From Chrysoperla carnea (lineage: Eukaryota > Arthropoda > Insecta > Neuroptera > Chrysopidae), in the NCBI RefSeq assembly GCF_905475395.1, contig NC_058337.1:83074368-83138367 (forward strand): a stretch of 64,000 nucleotides of DNA. The letters run 5' to 3'. Both the position numbers and the translations under genes were made by a program. Each line of letters starts with the position of its first letter. The stretch's first letter is position 1. Below, piece after piece: positions 1-13,366 of this stretch. The notes beneath the pieces are model-generated. The model made no database searches. It was not told where the DNA came from and worked only from the letters and a program-made list of their open reading frames with translations.

Positions 1-1430
1 AAACATTAAAATGCTCTCAAAATTCATATTTTTGGCAACACTCTCGTTTTGGTATCGAAACGCCTTCGAAACATTTTTTCAAAAACCCAGCTGATTTGGC
101 ATAAATGGTGTACCTACGAGATTCTTAACCGCTGTGTAGTTACGAAAAGGACCTTTTAAAAAGGAATATCAAAAATAAATTTCTAAAGCATTGAACACTT
201 ATTTGTATAGACCCTGTATTAAATTTGTCTTTCATCTCATGAATACACAATATGCTGTATCTCAAGTACGCTCTAATAATACGTATATGCGTGTTTAAAA
301 CAGGGAAGGATTATCCTTAAAAAATAAGTTCAAATAAATAAAAACTTTAATTTTGAAAAAGTCTGTTTCAAGTAAATTAATTCTAAAGAGAGAATACCGT
401 ACAAACTTTCACCCAAAGTGTTCCAAATAAATTTTTTGTGATTTTTTCCAAATTTCTTTCGAATTATTTTACTTGAAATAGCTCTCTCTTATTTGTTGAA
501 AATTTATGCTGCTAAGTAAATTGGCAATAAAATTGTATTGTTTTAATACGAACGATATACCTCGAAATTTAAGCGATATTTAGATAAATATAATTGAATC
601 AAACAAACCTTAAGGATCGGTTCACATTAAAAAAAAAAAAAATCCCTAAAAGTTTCATCATTTATGGAATAGTGAATCCACAACTAAATAATTTCGTTCA
701 ATTTCTTTCTATCTTCACGGTTCTAGATAACCTATCTTCTACAGAAATATTTTGAGTAGAGTTACTATAATATTTTTTGATAATCAAAAATATACCCAAA
801 TAATCCAGCGCTGTAAAAAAACATACTGTTCTTAAATACTTTCATTGACAATAAATATCTTAAGAATTTACTTTTCATTTCAATGGTAACACTATAACCA
901 ACACCTTCTTATTAAATCAACATAATATAATAATAGTAACTTTCATTCAAGGATATTATTAATTATTATAAAATTACACCTAATTTTAATATTAGGTAAA
1001 AAAATTAATAAAGTAGCTACATTAAAATTGTATCATCAAGACTTCAATAATATTAATTTATATAATAACATACCTTGGAATTTATGGTATATTTGTCTAC
1101 CTTGATGTATGCGTACCTTTAAAAATAGAATTGTTCTAAATACATATCATAAAAGTCATTAGCTACTAAGTTTTATGTAAATTAACTTAAAAAGAACTTT
1201 GAGGAAATCTGGTAAAGATATCATAGTCAATATATAGTGATAGGTAAGGTAAGTGAAACACAAAAACACAAGTGATTTAAACATTGTTAACGTATAGACA
1301 AGAAACTTGCAACTAGTGCGCAGCACGAGTTTGGCAATAAGTATGTTAATAATGCGTTATCACACGTATATGGAACAAAACTTTATCTACGCCACTAGAA
1401 CGTGAAAATAAACGGTAATTATAATTTGTC

Positions 1431-1704
1431 ATGAGTTGAGAAAAACCGGCTCAGTGGTCGAGCGATCTAAGACAATAGTCTTTGACCGTTCGGCTACTGA
1501 CTGGAAGGTTACAGAATTGATCACATTGTCGTCGCTTGAATAAGAACGAAGTAAGCGATTCCACCCACATCATAAAATGTAATTGTATATATGTAGTTAA
1601 AAAAGATTAACAAATAATGATGTGGGTGGCCTCTGTTAAGTCATATGTCAGAGAAACAGAGGTTAAACCCCATTATTTTTATTATTATTATGAGTTGAGA
1701 AAAA
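1431..1704 (+). mobile_element. tRNA-derived SINE with 15-bp target-site duplication
   Basis: The same 15 bases, ATGAGTTGAGAAAAA, stand at 1431-1445 and 1690-1704 and bracket a ~244-bp body. The body opens with a tRNA-like A-box region (GGCTCAGTGGTCGAGCGATC), has a degenerate B-box-like stretch near 1507-1520, and ends in an ATT-rich tail at about 1670-1689. This is the architecture of a Pol III-transcribed SINE mobilised by a LINE. Two perfect hairpins lie in the body: 13-bp arms at 1561-1573 and 1617-1629 (CCACCCACATCAT and its complement) and 8-bp arms at 1630-1637 and 1658-1665. The intact duplication suggests a fairly recent insertion. The family is not recognised by name. Confidence 0.8.
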
Positions 1705-2685
1705 TTAAACATATGTAATAACTTGTTATTAGTTTAGATGTTGACAAAAATTTGGCTACATTGATTGGGTGAAACTTCGTGTACGTTATTAAACTATTTA
1801 CCCAACGCAAACTGAGTGGCATTATTATATCCTATCTCACGGGCCTAGATCAAATTAATGGGAGCATTTCTTTAACCTGTATTAAGCATCTTGTCAAAGT
1901 TTTTCCAAAACAATTTGAAAAGTTTTTTTAAAGTTTTCAACCCATATGTACATGCATAAGTGGAATAATGGAAGCATGGGATTATCATGGTAAGTATTGT
2001 GCATGTATAGCGGATTGATGTTTAAAAAAATGCCTAGAAGTTCAAACAAAGTGGTTGTTTATGATGTTAGACATTAAGGCAAAGTTGATTGTTGTCACGG
2101 TCAGATCGTTTGTGTAGTCAAAGTTTCTTCATCAGTTAATAAGCTCAATAGAAACTAAATTGGAAAAGTCATGTTTTGTATTACTTCACAAGTAACTCAA
2201 TCGAAATCAAATTAAGTGAATGTCACTTAGGTCATTAGAAATAATAAAGTATTAAGCATATTTGACCGATTTTCAGCGATGAACCAACCCAAAGGTTGGT
2301 CCATCGTAAGGCTAAATGAAAACATAATGGTCTATTTTCAATGATCTATCAGTCAATTTTACAATTATTCCATTTTCTGTGTATTTCAGTTTAATTATAA
2401 TTGACCTGAAAAATGTGAGACATGTACTTGGTTGGCATGAATGGTTGAGATTACATAGTAAATAAAAATTATTTTTAAAGGTTACATATTTTCATAATAT
2501 CAGTTTAAACTTAAGTTATTTTTTGAGGTGGGAATCTGTTTGAGAGGACTAGCACACAATAAATAATTTTGACATCAGACATATAATTCATTTAGAGTAA
2601 ACATCATTACTTGGCAGAATATCCACTTGGCAGAGTAACCACTTCCAATCAACTGACCACGTTTAAAATCTCAATACTCTTAATT

Positions 2686-3059
2686 AACCCGGCGGTCATT
2701 GTAGCGACCAAACAGAACATACCCGTTGCAGCCGAGTATATTTTATTCATTCGCCTTATTGTATTAGGAAAATATGTAATTATATATACTACTTATGAAA
2801 ATTAAACATTTATTTATTTTAAAAAGAGCAAAAATTGAAAAAACTAAACTTTATATATAAATTTTACGTAGCCATTGTGTCCACCGTAGTCGTAGAGACA
2901 CTTAATAGAATAGTTAATACGCTCAAAGAGGTCAACGACCGCAGTTACAATAAACGGCGAATACCGCAAGATTTTATTTTAAAGTTATAAGGAGTTTAAA
3001 AAGCCGTTGGATATAATATACTCGGCAACAATGACAACAGGTTAACAATGACACCGGGC
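2686..3059. mobile_element. Foldback (MITE-like) element
   Basis: The left arm (about 2686-2752, starting AACCCGGCGGTCATTGTA) is matched in inverted orientation by the right arm (about 3007-3059, ending GACACCGGGCT). Both arms contain the string CCGAGTATAT or its complement. The inner parts also pair (ATTCGCC near 2750 with GGCGAAT near 2955). No coding capacity is seen. The arms are diverged, so this is an old non-autonomous element. No target duplication was identified. Confidence 0.5.
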
Positions 3060-5860
3060 TATCCTTGAAAATATATTATGATAGAGTTAATAAATCTAAA
3101 CACAGTCTATTATGGTCCTAATATGTGATTATTGTTCAGAAATTATATGAATAATCAATTATTATTTAATAGACTTAACTGTCAGTTTTATAGGTATTGA
3201 AATCGACAAAACTTATCAAAACTCTGAATAATACATAATTATTAATTCTGTGGAACATTTTTTACCTTTATATAGACGTCAGTGCGACTGTACGTTATCC
3301 TGTAGCTCTATAAGACTGATTGAGTATATTTTTGTTTTAACTAGAATATACTTCTTAGCGATATTAGCCCCTCCTCTTGACTTTTACTCCGGTTATGTCC
3401 ATTTTGTAGCTACACAATACAAAAACCCATGTATTGACCAAAGTCCTCGATTCACACCGCTACTTGCTTATCTCTTTAAGGCTTCTTTAGGGCTTTATAA
3501 GTACCGGTTATATAAATGCCAGTTAATTTTATGGATTTCAATACCATATTGCAAACGTATCGATAAGCTGTAACAAGCAATTGTACCTCTCTATAGGAAT
3601 GTAAGTGAGCAATGTCAGGCGCGGTAGTATTTGTTTATAAAGTGGGAATTTGTTTTTAATATACTATTTAAAGTATAAGCTTCTTATAGTGCCCACGATA
3701 ACTGAAAACAAGTTTTTCTTAATTCGCAAAAGCTTGATGCGCTTAATTGTATCTAACATTTACATAAGCAGCTCTTTATTTCGGCCATCTTTCCCCACGT
3801 CTCTCTAGCTTGAAGAAGTCTTGTTGAACAGTGGAAAGTAGTAAATAAAAGTGGTCATTATATAATGAACATCCTAAGAGTAAGACAGAAAACTAATAAT
3901 TTTTTGCTTTATAATGTACTAAAAGCTTGGAGTTTACAAAAGTTTTTTTTACATAAAAGCTTCTGAAAAGTACAAATCATTTGTAAATCAAAATAAGGTA
4001 GAAGCAGTGAAAAGAAAAAGCAATTTATTTTCACAATATTTCTAGAATTGTATTGCCACCGAATTGACACATGTCATCCGACTTTTCCAATTTTCAAACA
4101 TTCATTTTTTCCAATTTTTGGAAATCATTTTTTTGACATTAACCATTGTTAAAATAAACAAACAGACAGACAAATAAGAAAGGGAATTAATCAAAACACA
4201 TACAAAAAACATACGTAATAACATCCAAATTTTTGTGATATTCGTTATTTTTAAAGAGAAATGAGAAAGTATAGAGTTATAAACCACCTACCCATAAAAC
4301 CGAATGCCCATAAAACCGAATACAACATATGTACATATGTAATATTAGAAACATATTAAATAAATCTTATGTGTTATATTTTTTGTAGTTTTATTTAAAA
4401 AATTTGCATTTGTAAATTCATTTGTGCTCTATTAATCACAAAAGTTGTATTTTAGTTGAAGTGTGGTTGGTATGTGTAAATTGCACATTTTATAAAACAC
4501 TTATTATTATTATTACTTTTCATTTATTTAGTTATTATACCACACGTTACCGCTGCGCTCTAAACTGTATAGCGTGAAAATTACAGTGGCAGTAATATGG
4601 AGAAACATCATTGTTGTCTGACTTATGTAATATAAAATACGATTGCACTAGTATTCTAGATTCCAAGGTAAGTTTCTTGTCTCAGAGATGCCAATGAGGA
4701 AATTTTTCGTGCTTACTTTTGTGGCGTGAAGTCAATATTCGAAAAATCTTCTAAAAAAGAAAGATAGAAGCTCTAAAGTAGTGGTTATACCTCGGTGGAT
4801 ACATAGAATGGTAAACTAAATGGCAGGAAGTTTGCAACTGTCAAAAAATTTAAAAATGGTTTTGTTTTTTACAATTATACTCTATTTTTTAACCCTGCTG
4901 ACAGTTATAAATTGTCAGTTCGTGTATTTTTTGTGTTGTCAATAACTTTCTTTTAACACAAACGGCAGACAAAAAAATATCGTCTCACCTTAAAAATTCT
5001 CACCTTAAGAAAAAAGGTGAGTTAAGGTGCTTTAAAAACTAGTTACTCAATATATAGGGTTGTTAACTTACTTTTCTTTTTATGGAATTTCCATTTCCTT
5101 TTTGTAGGTGGCATAAAACTTTAGAAAATTCGGAAGTCATTGCCCAAACTCAATAGCGGACTTGGAAGTCATCCATCAAAGTTAATGGCAATGAATAACT
5201 TCTTTACAAGGAGTTATTCTGCACATTTAATTTATAAGTATTTTCACAAATATAAGTTATTGTTTCAAAAACGGTAGGAAATTGTTACTAAAATTGTATC
5301 TTTAATTTAAAAAATAAAAATTTTAATATTAAGTACGTAAACAAACAAGTAACCATATTTAGAACCACAAAAAACTATTAACTCATATAATAGCCTTAAG
5401 TCGAAATCTAATAGGAAACATCTTTTATACCGGGTGTTAACAAACACAGATCAACAGTAATCGGGGTGTTGGTACGGTAAACAGAAGCAAGCTGAAATCT
5501 CAAGTGCCCCCCTTTTGTGTTATTTACAGTTTTACATAAAATGGGACCAAAATTTTAATTAGCAAATGCCTGCATTAAAAATACCAACAAGTTTTGACCG
5601 CCTGGAATTTTTGACACCTGCAGCTCTGCATCGACTGTCACATGTTTCCCTTACTAAAATGCTTGTTTCGACATGCCTTACGACTTTTTGTTTTTTAACA
5701 CTTTCTTCGTATACACCTGGTATATTTAATCCATTGTCTGCAAATTATGGTAATTTTCAGTTCTTCTAAATCACATCTAAAACAAACAGGATATAACATA
5801 GAAGCATATAAGCACCTACCTTTTATTAAAATCAACAATAAAACAAATGAAATAATTGAA

Positions 5861-6580
5861 TACATAATTGACTGAATTAACTGTTGAAATACCCTGTATA
5901 GATAGTATTGAGCGTCAGTGTTTGCATTATTAATAAATTATAAAAGTTTAAAAAAACCAACTCATTTATGACGGTCTTTCGCACGTCATTTGTAAGAGTT
6001 TTCAAAAATTTGTCGAAACATTTTCCAAACAAATTCTTTTTCGTTTTTCAATAATCTTTCACAAGACTTAATTACTAGTTAAAGCTAGCTAAATATTTTC
6101 AACTCCCTATATTGTATAGTTTTTAAGAAAAATGTTACCAAAGTTTTGCCCCAATTTGCGCCCGCTCGAGATAGCAATGATATTTACCAAAAAAATATTT
6201 CAAACAAAAGTTGTTTATTTTTTATAGAATACAACTTTTATTTACATTTATAGTAGTTCTAATCTATCTACAAACAAGTTCTGTTTTATCTATTGCGGTT
6301 TACAAGATGGGTACTACGGATCCATGACTCGATTGACCTATCTTGCTCATTTACGAACTTAAACTCACTTTTTACATCCTGAACACTCTATAAAAGTTTA
6401 ATCTGGATGTCTCTTTTCGTTTTTGAGTTAACATGGACAGACAAACGGAAATAGCCTCTTTAGGTGATTTTATGAACACTTAAACCAAAATTTTTTCGTA
6501 TCGTCAATATTTAAAGAGTTACAAACTTGGAAATAAAATTAGTATACCTTGATATATATTTCACATATACAGGCTATAAT
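5861..6580 (+). repeat. ~540-bp interspersed repeat, copy A
   Basis: This is a diverged member of the family described under copy C. It starts with the conserved AATTGACTGAATTAACTGTT block and ends with TTAGTATACCTTGATATA followed by a TATAAT-type end. At about 720 bp it is longer than the other copies, so it probably carries an insertion or extra internal sequence. It contains no reading frame. Confidence 0.65.
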
Positions 6581-7217
6581 CAACTTTAGATTTTATCTTG
6601 AGGGTATATTTTATACAAGCGCTTATAGGTTTGTAGCACCTTTTAATACAATAGGAGTTTAACCTTGACAATCACTGCCTTATGGTTTATTATTTGTTGT
6701 AATACCAATTACAAAAAATTATATATCATATTCATGTAAAATGTTTTTTTTTTTTATAATCCTTACGTAAGTACATATATGAGAACCGTGCGTAGACTGC
6801 GAACAGTCCGGCAGGATAAAGGTGAAAAAACTGAAAAAAAACCGGTTCATCATACATCCTTTTGATAATGAATACAAAAGTGATTCAGAAATATCAGAAT
6901 TAACAAATTTGAGCTTTGATTCAACCAAAAATATCGAAATTAGATCATTTTAAATTTTTGGAAGTGCTTTTTAATTTGTGCGTAAAATAACAAGCTAAAA
7001 TTGGTATTTTTTGTTTTGCACTTATAACCTTATATTATTTATGACTTAAAAAAAATATCAATTTTGCTTTTTCCCTTTTTGGAGTGTATTCTAAACACAT
7101 TAAATAATACAAAAATGCAAAGAAAAAATCAAACTTTGCGATTATTTTAAAGTGTGGAATTCCTAAACGAATTATTTTTGAAGGTCATAGCCATATTTAA
7201 TAAAAAATAGTTTTTAA

Positions 7218-7421
7218 GGGTTAAGCTTTTATGAAACTAAAAATTAAAAAATAAATTTTTTCCTTGATGTCACTCATATCTGACTATTTGTAAAACCTTG
7301 TGCCGCTCTAAATAATATTTAATATTTTAAAAAGAGCGCCTTAAGCCTCTACAATTAGTCATGTGAGTGGCCCAAGGAACAAAATTATTTTCTAATTTTT
7401 GTATAATAAAAGCTAGGCCCA
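7218..7421. mobile_element. Foldback element, ~204 bp
   Basis: The left half (GGGTTAAGCTTTTATGAAAC onward) pairs with the right half over most of its length. Inner matched blocks are TTCCTTGATGTCACTCATAT on the left and the inverted GTGAGTGGCCCAAGGAAC on the right, and GCCGCTCT with AGAGCGCC close to the centre. The stem-like structure with a short loop is typical of a MITE made of two inverted arms. No target duplication was resolved. Confidence 0.55.
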
Positions 7422-8862
7422 GAACTTATACTTATTTTTAATTAAAGACTTAAAACCTATGTATATCCAATATGGTGGAATCGATTGGAAAGTCAGGTCT
7501 TGCTTACCGTAAACATATATCATCATACTTACCATAAGGTCCGGTAGGATGTTCCTTTCTTTATAAATTATATATTATTGGGTAACACAAAGAAGAAATG
7601 GCAATAAAATTGTAAAAAAAAGTCTATTGTCGTTGAAATGTTTCAACCCGACGACCTTTCATATGAGTACTCAAACCACAAGACCACGTCCTCGTTGAGA
7701 ATACTATTAATATTTCAAGATAATATACTATTGAAAAATGTGTCGGTACCGGAAATTTTTTCCATCAATTCACCCATCCGCCAAATGCACGATAAGGAAC
7801 ATAGTTCAAAAATACATTTTCATCGAAGCTTAACTAATATAACCCATTTTTGGCGCAATCGGTTGAGGATAACTACTTTAAAATTAAGTTGCAAGATTTT
7901 ATCCGAACATTGCAAGTTAAATAAAAGCATGAAAAGAAACTGTCTTACATGATTTTGCTTCTGATAAAAACTGATATCAAAAAAATTTTGAAAATATTCT
8001 CTAGCAAAACAGTACCTAGAAGTAAATTTAACTTATTTCATTACAGATAAGAAAATTTAACTAAGTATTAATTTCTAGACGTTCCTTAAATATGAAGTAT
8101 TTCCATAAACTAATAATTATCAAATTTATAGAAAAAAAATATTTTTTTCCACGAGACAGAGATTCTTGCCACTTATTTTAAATAATTATCGTTCAGTAAT
8201 TGATTCACTTTTGCTGTTTAATTCAAGAAAATAACAGTTGTCTGACAGCAGTAATTAATCCATTTCTTCCAAAGACAGAAATGATTATGAGCACAAGAAA
8301 CATTTGAAAATAAATATTTTTTGAGGCATTAATTGTTTTTATTTTGAAAAGAAGTGAGAGTTGTTTAATAAGAAATATGTATAGTCTGTACCCTTGAAAT
8401 TTAGCCTTCACTTACAAAATTATGGTTTGAACTTTTATTTTAATATTTTGATGTTATGATAATAAATAAATCAAATTTATGTTATTTTAATTATTGTTTT
8501 TAGATTATTAATGTTAATTAAAAAGTAAATACAAAACAGAAGAAAAATTATCAAAAAGCAGTTTTCTAGCCTGCTTTTCAATTCCTTTTTAATTAATGGA
8601 TACAATAATTTATATTCAGGAGCCAAAATAATTATATAGGTACAATAAAAATGACACAACTTGTCAATTCCTTGCTGAAAAACAGTAAATATTGTAAATT
8701 GAAAACTGAAAGCACATCTTCAAAAGCGCCATTGCATGGCATAAAAAAATTAACGGTTTCTTTTAGTAAATGAAACTATTTGCCTGTAAAGTAGTTTTAA
8801 TAAGCTGCTTTAATTCCCATTGACGAATTTATTAAATTTCTATCTGATAAAACAACTAAATT

Positions 8863-9363
8863 CAAACAATTGACTAAATTAATTGTTGAAATAACATATA
8901 TAGACAGTATTGATTTACGTCATGTAAGAAAAAAAAAGCAAGTCACTCTTCGATAGCCACAGTCGTGTATATATACCACGACTGTGGTGTCTCTGATATT
9001 TCCATACAATACATACAATATAATGTTCTAACCTAATTTGCGCCCAAACGGGTAAACAGTGATGTTCGCGAAGGAACATTTTTTACATTTTTTTTCTATC
9101 TTTATTGATTTATATTGCTCATTTACGAACTCAATTTCACTTTTACTTCTTAAGCTCGCTATAAAGTTTTAGCTTGATACCTTTCTTCGTTTTTGAGTCA
9201 TCGTGTTCACAGACAGACAGACGGGCGGATAACCCGAAATTAGGTGATTTTATGGACACCTATATCAAAATTTTGTTCGTAGTATAAATATTTTTAAGCG
9301 TTACGAACTTGGCACAAAACTTAGTATACCTTGATATATTTCATATAAACATGCTATAAAAAG
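8863..9363 (+). repeat. ~540-bp interspersed repeat, copy B
   Basis: This member of the family begins AACAATTGACTAAATTAATT and ends TAGTATACCTTGATATATTT plus ATGCTATAAA. A perfect hairpin with 11-bp arms (CCACAGTCGTG, 8957-8967 and 8977-8987) sits inside this copy where the other copies have ACAC/ATAC-rich sequence, so it is a private change. Confidence 0.75.
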
Positions 9364-9721
9364 ATAATGCGAACCTCCCAGATACAATATCTTAGATAGG
9401 ATCGTTAGATGACCCATAATGTCCATATTTTTTTTATCCCGGCGACCACAAGCATTTTGTGTATGTCCTCCTATCTTCTAAAATACTTATCATAATTTTA
9501 CAGATTAGATATCGTTGAAAACGTCTTGATCGTCTGCTGTTTATAGGCTGTAACGTCACAATAAATTGAATATGGTGCCCCTAGAGGACATATAGGCATG
9601 AATAAAAACTAATTTTAATTTAATGGTACAGTGTTAGGTATAAAATCAAAGGGCGTAATTGGCACTTTTCATAAATATATATATATATATATTATTATAC
9701 TTTATCCCAAAATAGTTTAAT

Positions 9722-10003
9722 TAAAATACAGTTCAAAAACTATAATCCCGTTGGCTACAAAATGACGGTCTTAAAAGTATGAAAACATATTTATCTGAAA
9801 TTGTTATGATAAGTGAAATCGTCATTACATTCGGGGAACTTCTCTTCTACCCTATGGAAAACTTTTTAATCTTAGAGGTCCCCGGACTGTAATGACGATT
9901 TTACTTATGATAACAAATTCAAGTTACAATGTTTTTTTATTTTCATACTTTTAAGAGTGTATTTTTGTAGACGGTGGTGTTTTAGTTTTTGAACTTTATT
10001 TTA
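9722..10003. mobile_element. Foldback (MITE-like) element, ~280 bp
   Basis: Inverted arms run from about 9722 inward and from about 10003 inward. Matched blocks are GTTCAAAAAC with GTTTTTGAAC, CTTAAAAGTATGAAAA with its complement, ATTGTTATGATAAGTGAAAT with its near complement, and CGTCATTACA with TGTAATGACG. The loop is about 40-50 bp around 9850. It has no coding capacity. A short (TA)n tract lies just before it at 9679-9697. Confidence 0.65.
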
Positions 10004-10390
10004 TTTCTTTTGATCTTTTATATATAAACTTTTTTCAATACTGATTGGTTATGTAATTTCGTATTTTTTTCGTAATAATAAAAATGAAACTACGTTTTCA
10101 TAAATTTCATATTATTTATAAAATATAAACGTGTTACTTGTTTGGTAAATACAAAAATGTTTGCCAAATAGAATGATACAATCTGACAAAATGCCAACCA
10201 ACGCCTATTAAAATTTTATTCACCATTTCATCATTTGGTCTTATTGAATATTAAAGTCACGTAAAGTAGAATTAGAGACTGTTGACCTGACGTTGATTAT
10301 CAAATGCTTTATGTTCTTGCAGACAATTTATGTATGTCAATCATATAAAATCAGGAAATGCAATTGCGTTATTTAGGTAAAACAAGTTAA

Positions 10391-10928
10391 AATAAACAAT
10401 TGACTGAGTTAATTATTGAAATACCATGTATAGACAGTGTTGATTACACTGTCACATTACACATACTTACCTACATGTCACACATACATAACTGATATTG
10501 CCATATGATAAATACTATACAATTTGCGCCCTCACGGGTAGACAGTGATGTTTACGAAAAAATGTTCCCTACAAAAGTTGTTCACTTTTTATAAGGAACA
10601 TTTTTTACATTTAAACTTTTGTTTTATCTCTAACGATTTAGAAAATGGGTCCTACGGACCCAAGACCCAGTTGACTTATGTTGCTCATTTACGAAATCGA
10701 CCTCACTTTTTACGTCCTGAGCACGGTATAAAAATTACAACTTGATATCTCTTTTCGTTTTTGAGTTATCGTGATGACAGACGGACAACCGGGAATGGAC
10801 TAATGAAGTGATTTTATAAACACCTATACCAAAATTTTGTTGGTTGCATCAGTATTTTTAAGCATTACAAACTCAGGACTAAACTTAGTATACCTTGATA
10901 TATATTACATATACACATGGTATAAAAA
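10391..10928 (+). repeat. ~540-bp interspersed repeat, copy C
   Basis: This is one of the fullest copies. Landmarks in order are a near-palindromic start (AACAATTGACTGAGTTAATT), ATACCATGTATAGACAGTGT, an ACACATAC-rich tract, AATTTGCGCCC, a segment around ATGGGTCCTACGGACCCAAG (itself containing a GGGTCC/GGACCC palindrome), GTTTTTGAGTTATCGTG, a GACAGACGGACA-type tract, AATTAGGTGATTTTAT-like sequence, and the end TAGTATACCTTGATATATAT. The final ~40 bp can fold on TATACC and GGTATA. The ORF inside is accidental. No target duplication or poly(A) tail is evident, so its class (MITE, SINE or LTR-derived) is unresolved. Confidence 0.75.
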
Positions 10929-12494
10929 TAGATTTTGAACTAAACTAATAAAGAAACTAGAAAACTATATATCAAAACAAACTTATTTTCGCCTTAGAAC
11001 TATTTGAATTTTAAGTTACAATTTAGTCCTGCAATAAGCTCACAAATTTAAAGTCTTTTATTTCGCTTCAATAATTTAAAAAAGTAAATAATCGATTTCA
11101 GAGCAACCATTGCCCTAAGCGAAATAATTCAATTTTCAATTTACTTTTATAAATTAAAAATTCGATAAAGTAATTTAGCTTCTCAAAACATAGTCTACGC
11201 AGCTATAAATCACATCTGTTATAATTAGGTACATATAATTTAAATGATTCGAAAATGAAAACATTAAACTAATGGCAAATCTAATAGATTATACCTTGTT
11301 TTGAAAAAAATGTGTTAAGAAGTCGTCTGATTTTACAGAAAATATCTCTTAGAACCAAAAGGCTAAATTCGTCCATCATTGCCTATCTTCCCATTCTAAT
11401 GGGAAACCAGGCAATTAATTTTGGGGGCATATATCTCTCCGCTGATACGGAATAAAAGATTGAGTATTGAACTAAGCGGCGAGTAGAATTCATCTACAAT
11501 TGGTATAATATGTACGCATAGACATTTCGCACGAATTTTATCATCCTCTCCTCGAAGGTTATAAGTTCGATATATTGAAAAATTCGTTTTACAAGGGCTT
11601 ATTTTTAAATAATGAGAATATTCACCAAAAATAATTAATAAATTATACAGTAAAATTACCTAAAAACATGAAATATTCTTTTTTGTACATACCTGCAGTT
11701 TGTGGCTTCAAATTCAAATATGTGTGCATAATATATATAATTGCGGTCAATGAATTATAAACAATAATTTTTTAAATAATTTTAATAAATTAAAAAATAT
11801 GATTATATTTCTCAATAGTATGTAATAGAAAAACTATATGGTGAATATTCACAGTAAAACCTAATAAAAATATTCACATCGCGTTGTTTAGAAAGCAAAA
11901 GTTGTACGTTTTTTAATATACAAAACCAATTTTAAAAAATTCAGTAAACGTGTAAAATTACTTACTCAGTAATATAGAAACACAATATTGTCTGATTTGA
12001 ATTTAAATTCTCAATTTTTTTTTAGTCTTAAATTGTCAATTTTAAAAGTAATTTTTTACTTTTAAAACATTGAAAGTCGAATATTAATTATTCAGGACCG
12101 TCTTTTAAATAGTTCAGTTATGAAAGAATGTTTTTTGTTCACTTATTTTGACTAATCTGTGAGTATTTATGGTACGCAAAAGGAGGGGCGTTGGCCCATT
12201 GCACTGATCTAATCCAACTTTGAGCTATGAACCTGCAACATAGTCACCTCAATCTTATCAAATCTCTTTTTTTATGGCTTAATCAATATTATCCTTTACT
12301 AATTTGGTCAATGATACCGGTGAATCGTGTATCCAAGGGAATGCTTGTCGATCTCTCATCCTAATCTTGCTAATTGCTACCTTTGACGCTTTACGTTGAG
12401 TTGCAGCCAATTCTTGAGTTGAGTAAATTATGAAATTCGAATATGATACTATTGTTCATAAGTCAGTTGCCCATTTTTTTTCACATTACCACCT

Positions 12495-12810
12495 GTTATC
12501 ACTAGTAGATGTTGGTTAAAGCATAACAAATTCCGTTCGCGCCATGGCTAGGGTAGGGGGTTCGATTCCCACCGTTACATCAAAAATTAATTTAATTGCT
12601 AGTTGTGATGGGTTGGTGAAAACACATGTATGGTATCACAATGGGTCTGCGTGGTTTGGAACAGAATTACTAGAATTCATTCGATCAATTCTCATCATTT
12701 TATGGAAATTTCTCTTTGAAAGATTCAGGTGTGGTGATCAACATTGAATGTTTGTTTCAGTCCGTGGCTCAGCTTCATGGTGTAATTATTTAAATAGAAA
12801 TCTATAAAAA
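12495..12810 (+). mobile_element. SINE-like unit with A- and B-box motifs
   Basis: TGGTTAAAGCA at about 12514-12524 fits a Pol III A box and GGTTCGATTCC at 12559-12569 is a perfect B box; spacing is about 45 bp. The body continues for some 240 bp and stops near an A-rich stretch at about 12804. The whole has the layout of a tRNA-derived SINE. No target duplication was found, so both limits are approximate. A 67-codon ORF across it has no recognisable domain and is taken as chance. Confidence 0.5.
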
Positions 12811-13087
12811 AAAAATAATCTTCATAAAATGATAGCAAGGTAAGGAAGAACCTAAATAACTTAAATGGATTAAAACTGACTAATTAACACTACTTAAAGG
12901 CGTTTTCAAATAAAATATAAATTCAAATGAATGTCAAACAGATGACTTTGACCTATAACAAGTTTTACTATGTTTATCTTATTCAGATTTATATAAAATT
13001 TCAATGTCTTTTAAGCTACCATGGGATTGTTACATCGCCATAATAGAACCTACTTTACGGTTTTTACAATTTCATTATCCAACAAAA

Positions 13088-13366
13088 AAAAAGTATTTCT
13101 CCAGCCGCTTTTTTGAAACAAGATACGTGATAGGTTAATAACATGGCAATATCACAACGAATAAACGAGTCCCAGCTCTCATTTTTGGAAATTTTATTGC
13201 TAAATCATTACCCAAGAAAATTGTATTGCTCCAGCCAGCCGTTTCCGAGAAACAGCAGGAATATCACAAAGCAAAAATGTGTCTCAGCTCATATTTTTTG
13301 GATATTTTATAATTAGTTTATTACACAAGAAAAAAATTTATAGCTCTTGCTGTTTCCGAGAAAGCT
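13088..13366 (+). repeat. Degenerate tandem repeat, ~105-110 bp unit
   Basis: Two adjacent units share the order AATATCACAA, TCTCAGCTC or CCCAGCTC, ATTTTTGGA, ATTTTAT, CAAGAAAA, GCTCCAGCC or GCTCTTGCTG, and TTTCCGAGAAA. They span about 13148-13258 and 13259-13366. A partial, more diverged third unit precedes them (CTCCAGCCGCTTTTTTGAAA, 13099 onward). No protein is encoded. Confidence 0.55.

Noticed and set aside
3250-3573. 107-codon ORF
   Set aside because: Low-complexity hydrophobic composition expected of AT-rich DNA; no motif, and neighbours give no support.
7638-7952. 104-codon ORF
   Set aside because: No recognisable domain and no codon-use signal distinct from flanks.
12559-12569. Functional tRNA gene at the B-box motif
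   Set aside because: The upstream part does not fold into acceptor, D and anticodon arms, and the A-box spacing fits a SINE better.
12544-12747. ORF starting next to the B box
   Set aside because: It lies within the SINE-like unit and has no homologue I can recognise.
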